A DNA stretch of 64,000 nucleotides from Karstenula rhodostoma CBS 690.94 (taxonomy: Eukaryota; Ascomycota; Dothideomycetes; Pleosporales; Didymosphaeriaceae), in contig MU001509.1 of NCBI GenBank assembly GCA_010093485.1, positions 366,256 to 430,255 on the forward strand. The letters run 5' to 3'. The notes beneath the pieces are model-generated. The model saw only the letters and a list, made by a program, of their open reading frames with translations. It searched no databases and was not told the DNA's origin. The translations under genes and the position numbers were made by a program. Positions 50,850 to 61,057 of this stretch are shown here, piece after piece (position 1 is the first letter of the stretch; every line of letters starts with the position of its first letter).

Positions 50850-53366
50850 ACCTTTCCAAAAGTTGTCAGACGGTTGTTCGCTGGAGACGTACCTCTTCCC
50901 CAACCAGAATATCTGCTTGAGCACAGGTAGTCCACCTTTCCCTGACGAGACCGCGAGCGCACAATGCGGCCCCCAGAAACCAGGCTTCCAGGCTCCCACG
51001 GACGGCACGAACATCACCGACATGAACCCGTTGAATGCTTGCTACAACATTTAGGGCCAATACAGTCTCACGAAAGACTACTGCGTTGATACCTCCAGGA
51101 AACGCTGTCACGCAAAGCTTTGTTGACGCAAGCAGCAACAGCGATATCCTGGTTTATGATGACACCGAATGGGTTTCTTACATGAGCGAAAAGACCAAGA
51201 AGACCCGTTCGACTCTTTACAAAGCCTGGGGTATGGGAGGTACTACCGATTGGGTACGTAGTTATTACATCTCTTTATTACAGCCAAGTTGTTGTTTTGA
51301 CCGTAAAACAAGGCGTACAGTTTCGCTAACTTAACGACTAGGCAAGCAATCTACAGGAGTACCACGACGTCCCCGCACTAGCGAAGAGCTAGGACCAATT
51401 TAAGCTACTTGCAGCCAGCGGGTCAGATCCTAAGACAGATCACTCGCGAAATGGTAACTAGACCAGCTTCCATCGCGAGAGCGAGGTGATTTTGAATCCG
51501 CTGGATTTCACTCCTGTGGAGAAGTGACGGAAACTCAATGCTGATGGTGCCTGGAGCGACATTGTTCGGATCTGGAAGGATACCGATAGTAAGCGGAAAC
51601 TAGCTGTAACCTTCATGGCGTCCATCGGATCGACGATCCATATAGGCACGAACGCAGACTGCGGCGAAATACTGTCCACCTCCAACTGCGAGCAAGCTAA
51701 GGACTGCGACAAGGCCTTTAATACGGAGGATTCTGGAGCCAGGGGCATATTAATCTGGAACTCCATAGTATTCATTCATCAGCTGCACAAGGACTACCAG
51801 GATACACTTTTTAAAGCGGCGTCGACCTTAAGTACCATACTTGACGACTTTAAAGACAAATTTGCGCCGGTACCTCCTGCGCCTAATACCATGTGGATTA
51901 ACTTCATGATCGACCTCGTTACTCTTAGAACCGTTCCGGCTTGGGGCACCTTTATCCAGAGGTCAATTAAGGACGCGAAGCTGGTTGTAGGGAGCTCACA
52001 CGATGATCTTAAGGAGGTGGTGAAGAATACACTATCAATAAGTAGAATAATCACTAAGGATCTTTTACCTCTCGGAGACAAGGAAGGACCGTGGACACCA
52101 GAAAAGCAAAAGACGTTCACGGCCTATATAGGCCACGTTATCAACTTCTGGGCCAACGTTACGTCAGTATCCCTTTAGAGACATCTTTGATAGCTCAGAC
52201 AAAAGTATCACGCGTCTTGGTGACATAATATCTGGAGGCAAGCTGGTAGTTCCAAATAAGAAGCAAGATCTTACAGTGGATAAAACAGCTGAATCAGATC
52301 TCCAAACCAATGTGTTAAAGACGGTCTTTGGATTCGGTATCCCTGCCTTGTGGTACGTACTTCCCCTAGAGAGGCCACCCTATTTAATGCTTATGCCTGA
52401 GTGCTTTCCCCTTCGCATCTTTGCTGACAAAGTCTTATCACAGGTCTTACTCAAACGCTCACGCTTTCGTTATCGACCCAGGCTACGGATGCGACGAGGC
52501 AAAGGAGAAGCTTGAAAAATATATCGACGGAGCGACGGCGGATGCCACGGGCGTCTGCATCGACGGCAAGATGTACTACCTGGGCCGCGCAGACGGCAAA
52601 TCTACAGAATGCAAATGCGAAATCACCGGCGATCACGGGCCCTACCAGACAACCTGCCGGGACAAGAAGTTCACCGCGCCCCCGGGCGTCGAAGAGCTCA
52701 ATGGCGAACAGTTTAGCGGCATCAAACTAGAGGACCTTGTGAAGGGCTCTGTCAATACGTACAACCAGAACGGCGGCAAAAACGGCGGCGCAGCCCCAAA
52801 CGTCGACGACGACGGTATGTACAGTTCTGCCATCCTCTTCCTCCCCAGAGACTAACTCAGAACCTCCCAGGTACGTTCGACGCCCTCCTCTATGCTGACG
52901 TAACCACCCCCGGAATGGTCTGCCTCCCTGTCTGTTCCCCCGAGCGCGCCTTTCAAGCCTGGGGCGCACAGGACACGGGCAATAAACTCTACCCGTGTAA
53001 CGACGTGCCAGGCAAGAACGACTGCGGCGACTCGGACTTCGAGGACCAGCGAGCGACGCGTCGCCCAGCGTCGACGACTGCCGCCAGCTCATCAAGAACA
53101 TCCAGGGCGACTTAACGACCGAGTGGTCCACGCAGGCCGTCGGGCACAAGCAGCGCGAGATTGCCAAATCGAGAGGGTGTAGCTTTAGCGTCGAGGCGAG
53201 CAAGACGAATGGGAATGTTGATTTCAAGGCGGGCGGGCAGGATGTTATTGATATTATCAACTCCGCCATCGAGAAGTATGGAGGTGGGGGAAAGGTGGGA
53301 GCGACGGGGCTCATGTCGTGCAATGGCAACGTCAAGCAAGAGGACGTTACGTGGGGACTCTACTAG
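50850..53366 (+). pseudogene. broken chitin-binding/GH18-chitinase/Hce2 fusion gene with internal deletion
   Basis: Order of recognisable parts: a chitin-binding segment (SLETYLFPNQNICLSTG, CGPQKPGF...TDGTNITDMN, then a CBM18-like block broken by a stop at 51052-51054); only the end of a GH18 barrel (DILVYDDTEWVSYM, GGTTDW); a long accessory region resembling subgroup-C, killer-toxin-alpha-like chitinases (about 51.5-52.9 kb); and a C-terminal Hce2/Ecp2-like domain (about 53.05-53.36 kb, with GGQDVIDIINSAIEKYG and TWGLY*). The N-terminus and most of the catalytic barrel are missing. Stops are seen at 51052, 51390, 51459 and 51525, frameshifts near 51.06, 52.17 and 53.05 kb. Some introns are still recognisable (e.g. 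52810-52870). It cannot give a working enzyme as it stands. Confidence 0.8.
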
Positions 53367-54894
53367 GTAGATGGGAGGACTCCACTACCGTCTAGAATGG
53401 ACCCTAGGATGTAGTATTCCCAGGCACTCGAGCCATTGAGTTTATATATTTCATGTAAAAGACCTATTTACTCTGCTTTTGTGCGTGCGGATGGAACCTT
53501 TCTCTATGCTCGTGCCGTCCAATACCGCTAACCTTCACCCCTAACCGTCCACGTCTACAGTACCCATGCCGGTTATACCGCTCCGCACTCCCTTCAGCAC
53601 ATCACCCCCACTCCACTCCCCAAGATCCGCGGGCTCCTAAACAGGTAGATATCCTAGGCGAAGAAAGTTGTAGGGTCAAGGTTAGTTTGCTAAGGTATAC
53701 GAAGCATACCAGCAGCTATCGCGATAAAGCACTAATTCGTATACCACTAGTATATTTCCGTGTCTAGTGGTTTTAGCAAGAGTACACGAAGGCAGCTATA
53801 TACTTACACTTTAAGATATATCACGCCGTCGAGTATAACTGACGGTACCAGCGCTATATAGATAATAAGCGGCCACCAAGTATCTGAGAGGATAGGTTGG
53901 ATCAAATACGATACTTCGCAAAACACCAACATTTCAAACAGCTCAAAAGTCATAGGTCTTCCTCCTCCAGCGGACCATTGCCTAGCCGCACAGGTAGGAC
54001 AAACGTGTCGCTCACAGTGCAATGTGAGGATAGGTTAGATTAGGCGTCCAGATTAAGTAGTCAGCGCTACTAATTAGACTATCTTAAGATCCTATATTTA
54101 TATATATTGTAGAGATTCACTATGAGGTAGGGTGGCTCAATGAAGTAGGGGGGACAAGAAGGTATTGTGCTTTGCCAATGCGCAAAGGGACCAAAAAAGC
54201 TTTATATATATAATAATTTATAGAGCCTAGGTAATACTTAGCTCTACCTAATCTACACGGTGCTAGATAGACGCTACGATCCTAAATAATAGGAACCTGA
54301 CTTAAATAATAATCTAAGATACAAGAATGTATTATCTCTATCTTATAGCACCTTTGATACGTCCGATAGCCATGCAGTCGCGATGCAGTCGTTTGTGCCA
54401 TGGTTCCGCACCGAAGACTAGCAGTTTGTAAGGGGTCCTGGGGTATGAATGATGTGTGCATGCGCGTCCATCCTCGATAACTGGAAGAGTGATAACAGCC
54501 GGCCAGTCCAATGTCGGGAGCAAGCGCAGGAGAAGATCTGGACTGGACATGGGGCGATCGGTCAGTGTTCCGCAATAACGTGGCCTCGTGGCTAAATTGC
54601 ATGTGGTAGGTATCTCAACGCTAACAGACTATATGGCGTCGGCGGGGGGTGGCCCAAGATTAGCAGCGCGCCCGCTCGCCGTGCAACACATATAACACAA
54701 CACAACCAACTCCAACTCCCGTCGCCAGCCATCGCCGAGTCTATCCCCTGACAGTGCGACCGCCCTTTCCAAGAATGGCCGCCGATTGTTTCAAATGCCC
54801 AGGTCTATAACGCCCACGCCATGCCATGCCCAGATAACGCCGCGCCAATGGAAATAATACAAAGAGGGCTTGTTCTTCTGTCGCACCGGCAGAC
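53367..54894. other. AT-rich intergenic stretch with LTR-like repeat
   Basis: No intact gene. About 53804-54022 on the minus strand has a short hydrophobic frame (WWPLIIYIALVPSVILDGVIYL) with no partner exons, too weak to call. 54108-54200 is repeat copy 2. Confidence 0.5.
54108..54200 (+). repeat. dispersed LTR-like repeat, copy 2
   Basis: Begins TGTAGAGATTCACTATGAGG, followed by AATGAAGTAGGGGGGACAAG and later GGGACCAAAAAAGC, parallel to copy 1 at 11033. Upstream of both copies is a TA-rich stretch. No coding frame. Confidence 0.55.
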
Positions 54895-55952
54895 CTACGT
54901 GCCCTCGCAGACCTTTGGGTTCACGGGCGAGCCCTCGATCATCTTGCCGTCCTTGCAGAGCCACGAGCCGATGAAGAAGTGCTTGGTGAGGACGAGGGGA
55001 TCGTCGTCGGAGATGTCGCCGAGCGAGCCGAAGGCGATCTTGGGCATGACCAGCACGTCGCCGATGAGCATGGGCTTCTCCATGTGCGTCATCTCGTCGC
55101 CCGTGTGCTCGACGCCCGTGACCTTTGTGAAGTAGTCCATGAAGATCTTGGTGAAGGTCCACGGGCCCGTGGTGCCCATGATCTCGGGGAAGGAGGCGCT
55201 CGCGCCGGCGTGGTTCGCGGCGACCAGCTTGCGTAGGTTCTTCTCGGTGAGGTGCACGAGCTCTTCGATGATGGGGTGCTGCGGCTTGGCCATCATGACG
55301 AACTGCGCGAGCTGGATGGAGTAGGGCTGGCCGTCCCAGATCTTGTTGTGGTTCTCGTCGCGCTCGACGCCGATGATGACGTTGACCTTGTCTTTGTATT
55401 CCTCGGGTATCCAGTCCTTGACGGGCTTGCGCGCTTTCACATCGATGTCGGCCCACACGCCGCCCTCCTTGAGCAGGATGAGGTAGCGGAGGTAGTCGGC
55501 CTTCATGACGGGGTTCTCCAGCTTGGTGAACAGGTCGGACACGACCTTGGGGAAGTTATCGAGCACGAAGGCGTCTTCGTTCGCGTCGGTGATGCGCTCG
55601 TAGCGGAACTCCGGGTTTATCGTTCGCCATTCGTGGCTGAGGCCCTTGGTGCGGTCGGTCGGGTCTTCGGAGTCGTCTTTCCAGCTTTGCCACAGCTTGC
55701 GAGGCCATGTCGCATTGCCAATGCCATCAAACGAGGTGCATGAGGCTACGCGCGGGTTAGCATGCCGTAGCGCGAGAGCCGAAAGCAAGGGCGGACAGCA
55801 AACTCACCATGGTACGGGGTGAACAACAGCGTCTCGTTGTGGATCTGATATACATGTGTGGACAGCAAGAAGAAGGAGAAGACGATAAGACCGCCGACGA
55901 GGATATAGCGCCGTGACGAGGCAGCATTGGATATGAAAGCAAGCGCAGACAT
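54895..55952 (-). CDS. GT32 Och1/Hoc1-like alpha-1,6-mannosyltransferase
   Basis: Two exons (55952-55808, 55745-54895) give 331 residues. N-terminal signal anchor at about 16-34 (YILVGGLIVFSFFLLSTHV) after a short cytosolic tail; lumenal domain begins SCTSFDGIGNATWPRKLWQSWK. The GT32 core is clear: PVMKADYLRYLILLKEGGVWADIDV with the DxD metal site (ADID), and PMLIGDVLVMPKIAFG. Och1-type enzymes add the first alpha-1,6 mannose of outer-chain N-glycans in the Golgi; Hoc1-type function is equally possible. Intron 62 nt with GCTAAC. Ends EGT* at 54895. Confidence 0.92.
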
Positions 55953-56750
55953 GTTCGAAAGCACGACAGGTAAAGAACGTGTGAGGAGGGCAGGCTGCAG
56001 TCGCGCGAGGGGCCGGCAGCTCTAGTATTTCAGGATGGTGATGGTTCTGGTCTCCCGCTTACGCTAAGAGTCCGACCCCTGCCGTGAGGTGGCTTGTCGC
56101 TTGCGCCCCGTAAATTGCTCCAGGCGCAGACTCGCGGCAGAATTTGCCCGCCTTTCGCCGCCTACCTTTCGTGTAGAGCACCAGCACCAGCACCAGCACC
56201 AGCCTCGCGCTGCGATTAGGTCCCAATCAGTGGGAGCTCGTCTACTGTGTAGTCCGAGCCGAAGCCAGCGGAGCACCTTCACCGCCCTGGCGACCGCCTT
56301 TGAAAAGGGGCTCCGCTGGTCTTTATCCGCGAGGCCTTTCTCGTCGGGTCTGTGAGGCGCCCCGTTCCAGGCGCATAGCCAAGCCAGGCTGAGTGGAGGA
56401 CGACATTTCCAGCATGCGGTGACCTTGCTAGCCATGCCGCGCACCCGCAAGTACTCTCCAATTGCCGGAGATGCCAAGCCCCAGAGGAGCGGAATGAGCG
56501 GCCGATCTGATTGGTTGTATCTTTTCATGCACAAGAACAGCTGTTGCAAGGCGTTATGCTATGTCGTTATCTTGATATGTTGAACCTTGCTGTCGACGTT
56601 GTAGTCGCCTTTTGGTAGCACATGTACACAGCCGGATGCTACGTTTAACCCAAGATGCTGGTTGAAGTGCGGTGCAGGCTACTGTTAGATCAGGAGGTAA
56701 CACCGGAACCTCTCGAGCGACTGCCATGTCTGTACTACAAGATATTGTGC
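55953..56750. other. intergenic with short CCAGCA repeat
   Basis: Contains a (CCAGCA)n run of about four units at 56177-56203. No gene supported. Confidence 0.5.
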
Positions 56751-57991
56751 TCAGGTGACTGAATCCTCGGCCATCGCATAGTCATTCCTTGGGGCAAGTG
56801 GCCAGCATCTGCCGTCTCCGAGTCCCTCTTTGGCAACATACTGAGTTTTGTCAAAGGCCTGCGCAACGAGTAAGTAATGGCCACCATTGGGAAGAACTGC
56901 ATACCTCTTCAGCATCGCAAATCTGTTTCCGCCAACCCTCTGTACTGATATCCGAACCGTCCACTTTGATTTCGATGTCCCCGTCAACAATGACAGAAAC
57001 GGAGTACCCGTCTTTCTGCAGCCTCTCCAGGCCCCGGAACAGCGCACTGGCGGCCTGCAGAAACCTTCCCTGTCTCTCTTGAACGGTTGCCAAGATCTTT
57101 CTGAAATCTCTTTTCTTGATCGCAAGCGCAACCTTTGAAACCCGGCTCAACGTGGATATGTACTCTAGCTCAGAATCAAGGTTGGTCCCAGCAACCGTCG
57201 AACCAAGCTTGCCTTGGTGCGTCAGGTGAGATGCCAAATTCCGTTCCCGATACGACAAGTCCACGACCACGCTTCTCATCTGATCTTTGACTGCCGCACC
57301 CCAGAAGTCTTCGCTGAGGAATTTCGGTATGAACTGCGACGTCTTGAATTCGAAAACAGACATGCGCCACCATGCCTCTACGATTTCCTGCTGCAAGTCC
57401 GGCCCCACGAATCGCTCTTCAAAGCAGAACCCGGTGTCGCGCCCGCTCCACGACTCGACGAGCGGTACAGGGTTCTCAGGCGTGGTGGTGAGCGCCCGCA
57501 AGTTCCAGTCCGTGATCGTGTGGTGGGCATCATCCCACAACGCCTGGCATACCATGTTGCGCAGTTCTCTAGGCAGCTTCTGTCGGACGCAATCGCAGAA
57601 TGTGCGACATTGGTATGCCGCATATATAGCCCAGTGCTCGCGCAACTCTGCCTCGAGCTTCTGCACTGCCACTAGATTTCGATCCTCATCGGCTTCGATG
57701 CCGTAGATCTGCGTTGCTACTTCTTTCCGTTTCTGCTGGGTATCGTGTGATGCGGTAGAACCTATGAGATACATTTCCTTTCCTATGTTGTTGGCGACAT
57801 CAAAAAGCTCTAGAATTTTGGTCCTCAGGGAGCCGGCTCGCAGGTGCAAGGCAGCGATCTCTTGTTCGGTGCTACGGAAGGTCAGTGAAGATCCGACTAT
57901 GGAAGCAGCTCACGCACCTTCGAATATAGGTCCAGTCGATAGTAGGAACATGAGGTGCGGCATCCTCAGTTCGGTTTACATTGTCCCCCAT
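56751..57991 (-). CDS. hypothetical protein with F-box-like LPRELRNMV motif
   Basis: Three exons (57991-57918, 57871-56905, 56858-56751) give 382 residues. It starts MGDNVNRTEDAAPHVPTIDWTYI. A conserved-looking block RQKLPRELRNMVCQALWDD lies near residue 120 and resembles the F-box-like motif of the genes at 11670 and 22620, but preceded here by a long helical region. A charged helical region (KRDFRKILATVQERQGRFLQAASALFRGLERLQ) follows. No catalytic motif. Introns are 46 nt each, signals standard; the last exon is short, and its choice is the least certain part. Confidence 0.7.
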
Positions 57992-58305
57992 ATTGTGTCT
58001 GTGGGTTATGGAGTGTGTGCTAAGAAACCATGATGTAAGTACCTTGGGCGTTCCTTCCCACCTCCAGCCTGCTTATCTCCGAGGCCCACTAAAGTCCGCC
58101 TCAAGGCTGGCAGCATACACTGTGTCCATCATCAACACAAAATTGTCATCGTACTATTCTACTTAGCTGGCCTACTCTGCATTTTGTAACTGTACAGATT
58201 GCGCCCTTGAGCGTGCGATGATACAAGCCCACCAGCACGAAGAAGTGTAGTAATGATGACAAAGGTTTCTACCTTGTGTGTAGTGCACCCAGATCCTCAT
58301 CCTCT
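57992..58305. other. intergenic
   Basis: About 310 bp upstream of the preceding gene and 3' of the MFS remnant; no feature seen. Confidence 0.4.
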
Positions 58306-58830
58306 TCAAATTCTCCCGAGCTTCTTTGCGAACCAGCTGATACCACCCAAGAACATCGTCACGCCACTCCACACTACCAAACTCCCATAACCCGTCCCAA
58401 AAGCACCGCCAGCCTTTCCCTGCCACCCATCAGCCTCAAGCAAGACTTCACTCAGTGGGCCGCTGACCACCGATCCAATTCCCTTGCCCGCCGCAAACAG
58501 TGCGACTACCATACCGGTGTCGACTCGGCTCACGCCATTCTCGTCTCTACAGCGCTCGCGAATAGCAAGGGTGATACCTGGCCACGTCGCTGTGTACCCT
58601 CCTGCAAAGGCGCCATACATGATGGCAAAGACGTATATGGTTGTTCGACATTGCGGGATTTCGCCACACCGGCGCAGGCACCTGGTCTCGATGAAGGAGT
58701 GCACAGGCGCTGGCAGAGAGGTTGCGACCACTGCGGGGTTCGGACTCAAGATGCTGTAGCACACATACGACGAGTCGGACCGAAGATCTGCCGCGTACAG
58801 TAGCGAAGCCAACGATGGTGAAGGGTGCGA
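58306..58830 (-). pseudogene. 3' remnant of an MFS transporter gene
   Basis: The C-terminal ~115 residues are transporter-like: TTIYVFAIMYGAFAGGYTATWPGITLAI, MVVALFAAGKGIGSVVSGPLSEVLL, SLVVWSGVTMFLGGISWFAKKLGRI*. These match the last three or four spans of a monocarboxylate-type MFS permease. Upstream, MFS-like stretches (APFTIVGFATV) are in another frame and soon give way to non-membrane sequence, so the N-terminal two-thirds is missing. I call it a degraded remnant. Confidence 0.6.
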
Positions 58831-59572
58831 GCACGGCATCAGATCGACACTGCAGGTCCAGCGATTCCCGCGCTGTCTACCGGAGTATTCAGCACCCCCG
58901 TGCATAGATAGTGGGGAGCAGTCCCTGCAGATACAGGAAGAAACAGCGGCAGGCGAAACTGCAGGCCATGTTTGCGTCTTCTGGAACAACAGACGCCCCT
59001 CCGCCCCGACGACCTCGCCCGCGCCCCTGATGTACGCGATGGACGGCGATGGACGCGTCATATCGGTGAGCGCTCGATGCTGCGCCGGGATCGCAGAAAC
59101 ACGGGGCGGCGGGATGGTTAGCTGCGCGAAACGTGCACCAACGTCTGGATGTGTGGAGTGGTGAATGCAATCGACGCCCTTTCGGGTTAGCGCCCGCCAA
59201 ATGTCGCCATTCTTTATCACCATCCTCGTCTCGCCGGCGGCGGGGCTTCAACCCATCTCGAAGCAGACTAGAACCCGACCTTCACCTCCATCATGAGTCT
59301 AACCCTAGCCACATTATTAATGTCGAGTCCGAACTGCCTGTCTGCTCCTGACAGCGCCGTTCCAACTCCTGCTCCAGTCCCTGCTCCAGCCTCCGTGGTA
59401 CTGCTATCGCGCTGAGAAGTTCCCCGCCATTCGCCATTCGCCCTTTCCGACCCGCACCGATCAGTAACAGCTACCCCGGTCCCGCCGTCATACACATAGT
59501 AGTGGCCACACCACACGCTGCTCCCATCTCTCGGGCGGGCTGTGTTGCTTTTCTGTTTCTTCGAGATACCCC
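58831..59572. other. intergenic, upstream of SIS gene
   Basis: No supported gene; contains the promoter of the SIS-domain gene. Confidence 0.45.
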
Positions 59573-60423
59573 ATGGCACTTTCCCTTCACATGCCGAGAA
59601 GGCACACCGATTCCGAAGCTCTTACGCCGCCTGTAAGCGTCGATGACCCCGGAAGCGCCAGTCTCCTGTCGCGCGCTGTTCATGTCCTCTCTACCGCCGC
59701 GACCGCTCTCTCCCACGTCACCATCCTATACCAGTCCGATCCTACTGCGCGGGCGGGCCTCGTGCAGGCAGTCGAATGCATCAGGTCCGTCAAAGAAGCA
59801 GGCGGTAAGCTACTCGTCTGTGGCGTGGGCAAGAGCGGGCTCGTGGGCAAGAAGACGGTAGCGAGCATGAAGAGTCTCGGTATCCCGTGTACCTTCCTGC
59901 ACCCTACTGAGGCTCTGCACGGCGATCTGGGTGACATTCGGCCCGTATGTAATCTCCCTCCACCGCTAAGCGAGTCGCGATGCTGATGTACCCACCACAG
60001 AACGACGCCGTCATGTTCATTTCCTACTCTGGCAAGACTTCCGAGCTCATGGCTGTCCTCGATCACGTTCCCTCATCTATACCTGTGCTGGCCATCACAT
60101 CCCAAACAAAGCCAGCCGACTGCCCACTTCTCCGCGACAGAACCGAGGGGATACTGCTCCCTGCGCCGATTCACGAGCTTGAAGAGGTCTCATTCGGCGT
60201 GTGCGCACCGACCACTTCAACGACCGTTGCCATTGCTGTCGGTGACATGCTCATGCTCACGCTTGCCCATGCCTTGCATGCAAACGATACCAAGAACGTT
60301 TTCAAAAAGAACCATCCGGGCGGCGCAATCGGCGAGAACGCGAAGCGGAAGGCAGCAGAACTTGATACAGACGAAGTCACGAAATGTACGAAGAAGCATG
60401 CCGGGCTAATGTCGCCTGCTTGA
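59573..60423 (+). CDS. SIS-domain sugar-phosphate isomerase-like protein (KpsF/GutQ type)
   Basis: Two exons (59573-59944, 60001-60423) give 264 residues. The sugar isomerase fold shows GGKLLVCGVGKSGLVGKKTVASMKSLG (the KpsF/GutQ phosphate-binding loop), FLHPTEALHGDLGDI, FISYSGKTSEL (SGxT/S loop) and, near the end, KNHPGGAIGENAK, all diagnostic of arabinose-5-phosphate isomerase relatives. The usual C-terminal CBS pair of bacterial KdsD/KpsF is absent. As fungi do not make KDO lipopolysaccharide, the substrate is not known. Intron 56 nt. Confidence 0.88.
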
Positions 60424-61057
60424 TCAATCGATGAGTCATGACGTGTATATATAGACGGCCATCTGTAGCGCCTATGGCAGGTGTTGTCACACATAGTGGC
60501 GATTCTTGGGAACAGAGAATCTTCGCGAGAAGTGCTGTTGGACAGACCAAGCATGCGCGCGCACCTCCTGTGCACCCGACTGAGATGAAGCCTTGTTCTC
60601 AGCTCCTTTTTTTTGTTTAGAAATACCCCCGCTTGTTATTACAAGCGCTTCTCTGCCGTTGGCAACACTTTCTTCGAAGCTGCGTCCCTGTGTCGGTGCT
60701 GTTCTCTGTTGGGAACTTACGCGTAGTGCGAAACGTCGACATCGCTCACTCGATCCCAGCGGCTGGGGGGGATTCAAATAGGTCGAACACGCTCATCCTT
60801 TCCACACACCACGCGTCTTCAAACGTAGTACTCAGTGGCACAATGTATGGTCTCTCAAATCAGGGCGAACACCAGGCAACCGCTGAGCGCAGCGACCAAC
60901 CAATGCATGAACTGACGTCCCACTGCAACACTAGGGGTCAGTGCAGTGAGGGGCTGCACCACAACACCACGAACCTTGACCTTGCGAAGCGTTCTGGTTC
61001 CCTCTATTGACAACCACATCAATAGGCCTTGTCAGTAACGCTCTTGCGCTCAGCAAT
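60424..61057. other. intergenic, promoter region of NACHT gene
   Basis: 634 bp, no supported gene. Confidence 0.45.

Noticed and set aside
50850..53366. Functional killer-toxin-like chitinase gene
   Set aside because: Several stops, frameshifts and loss of the catalytic barrel; annotated as a pseudogene only.
53804..54022. Small hydrophobic protein on the minus strand
   Set aside because: One short membrane-like stretch in AT-rich, repeat-bearing DNA without start context or partner exons.
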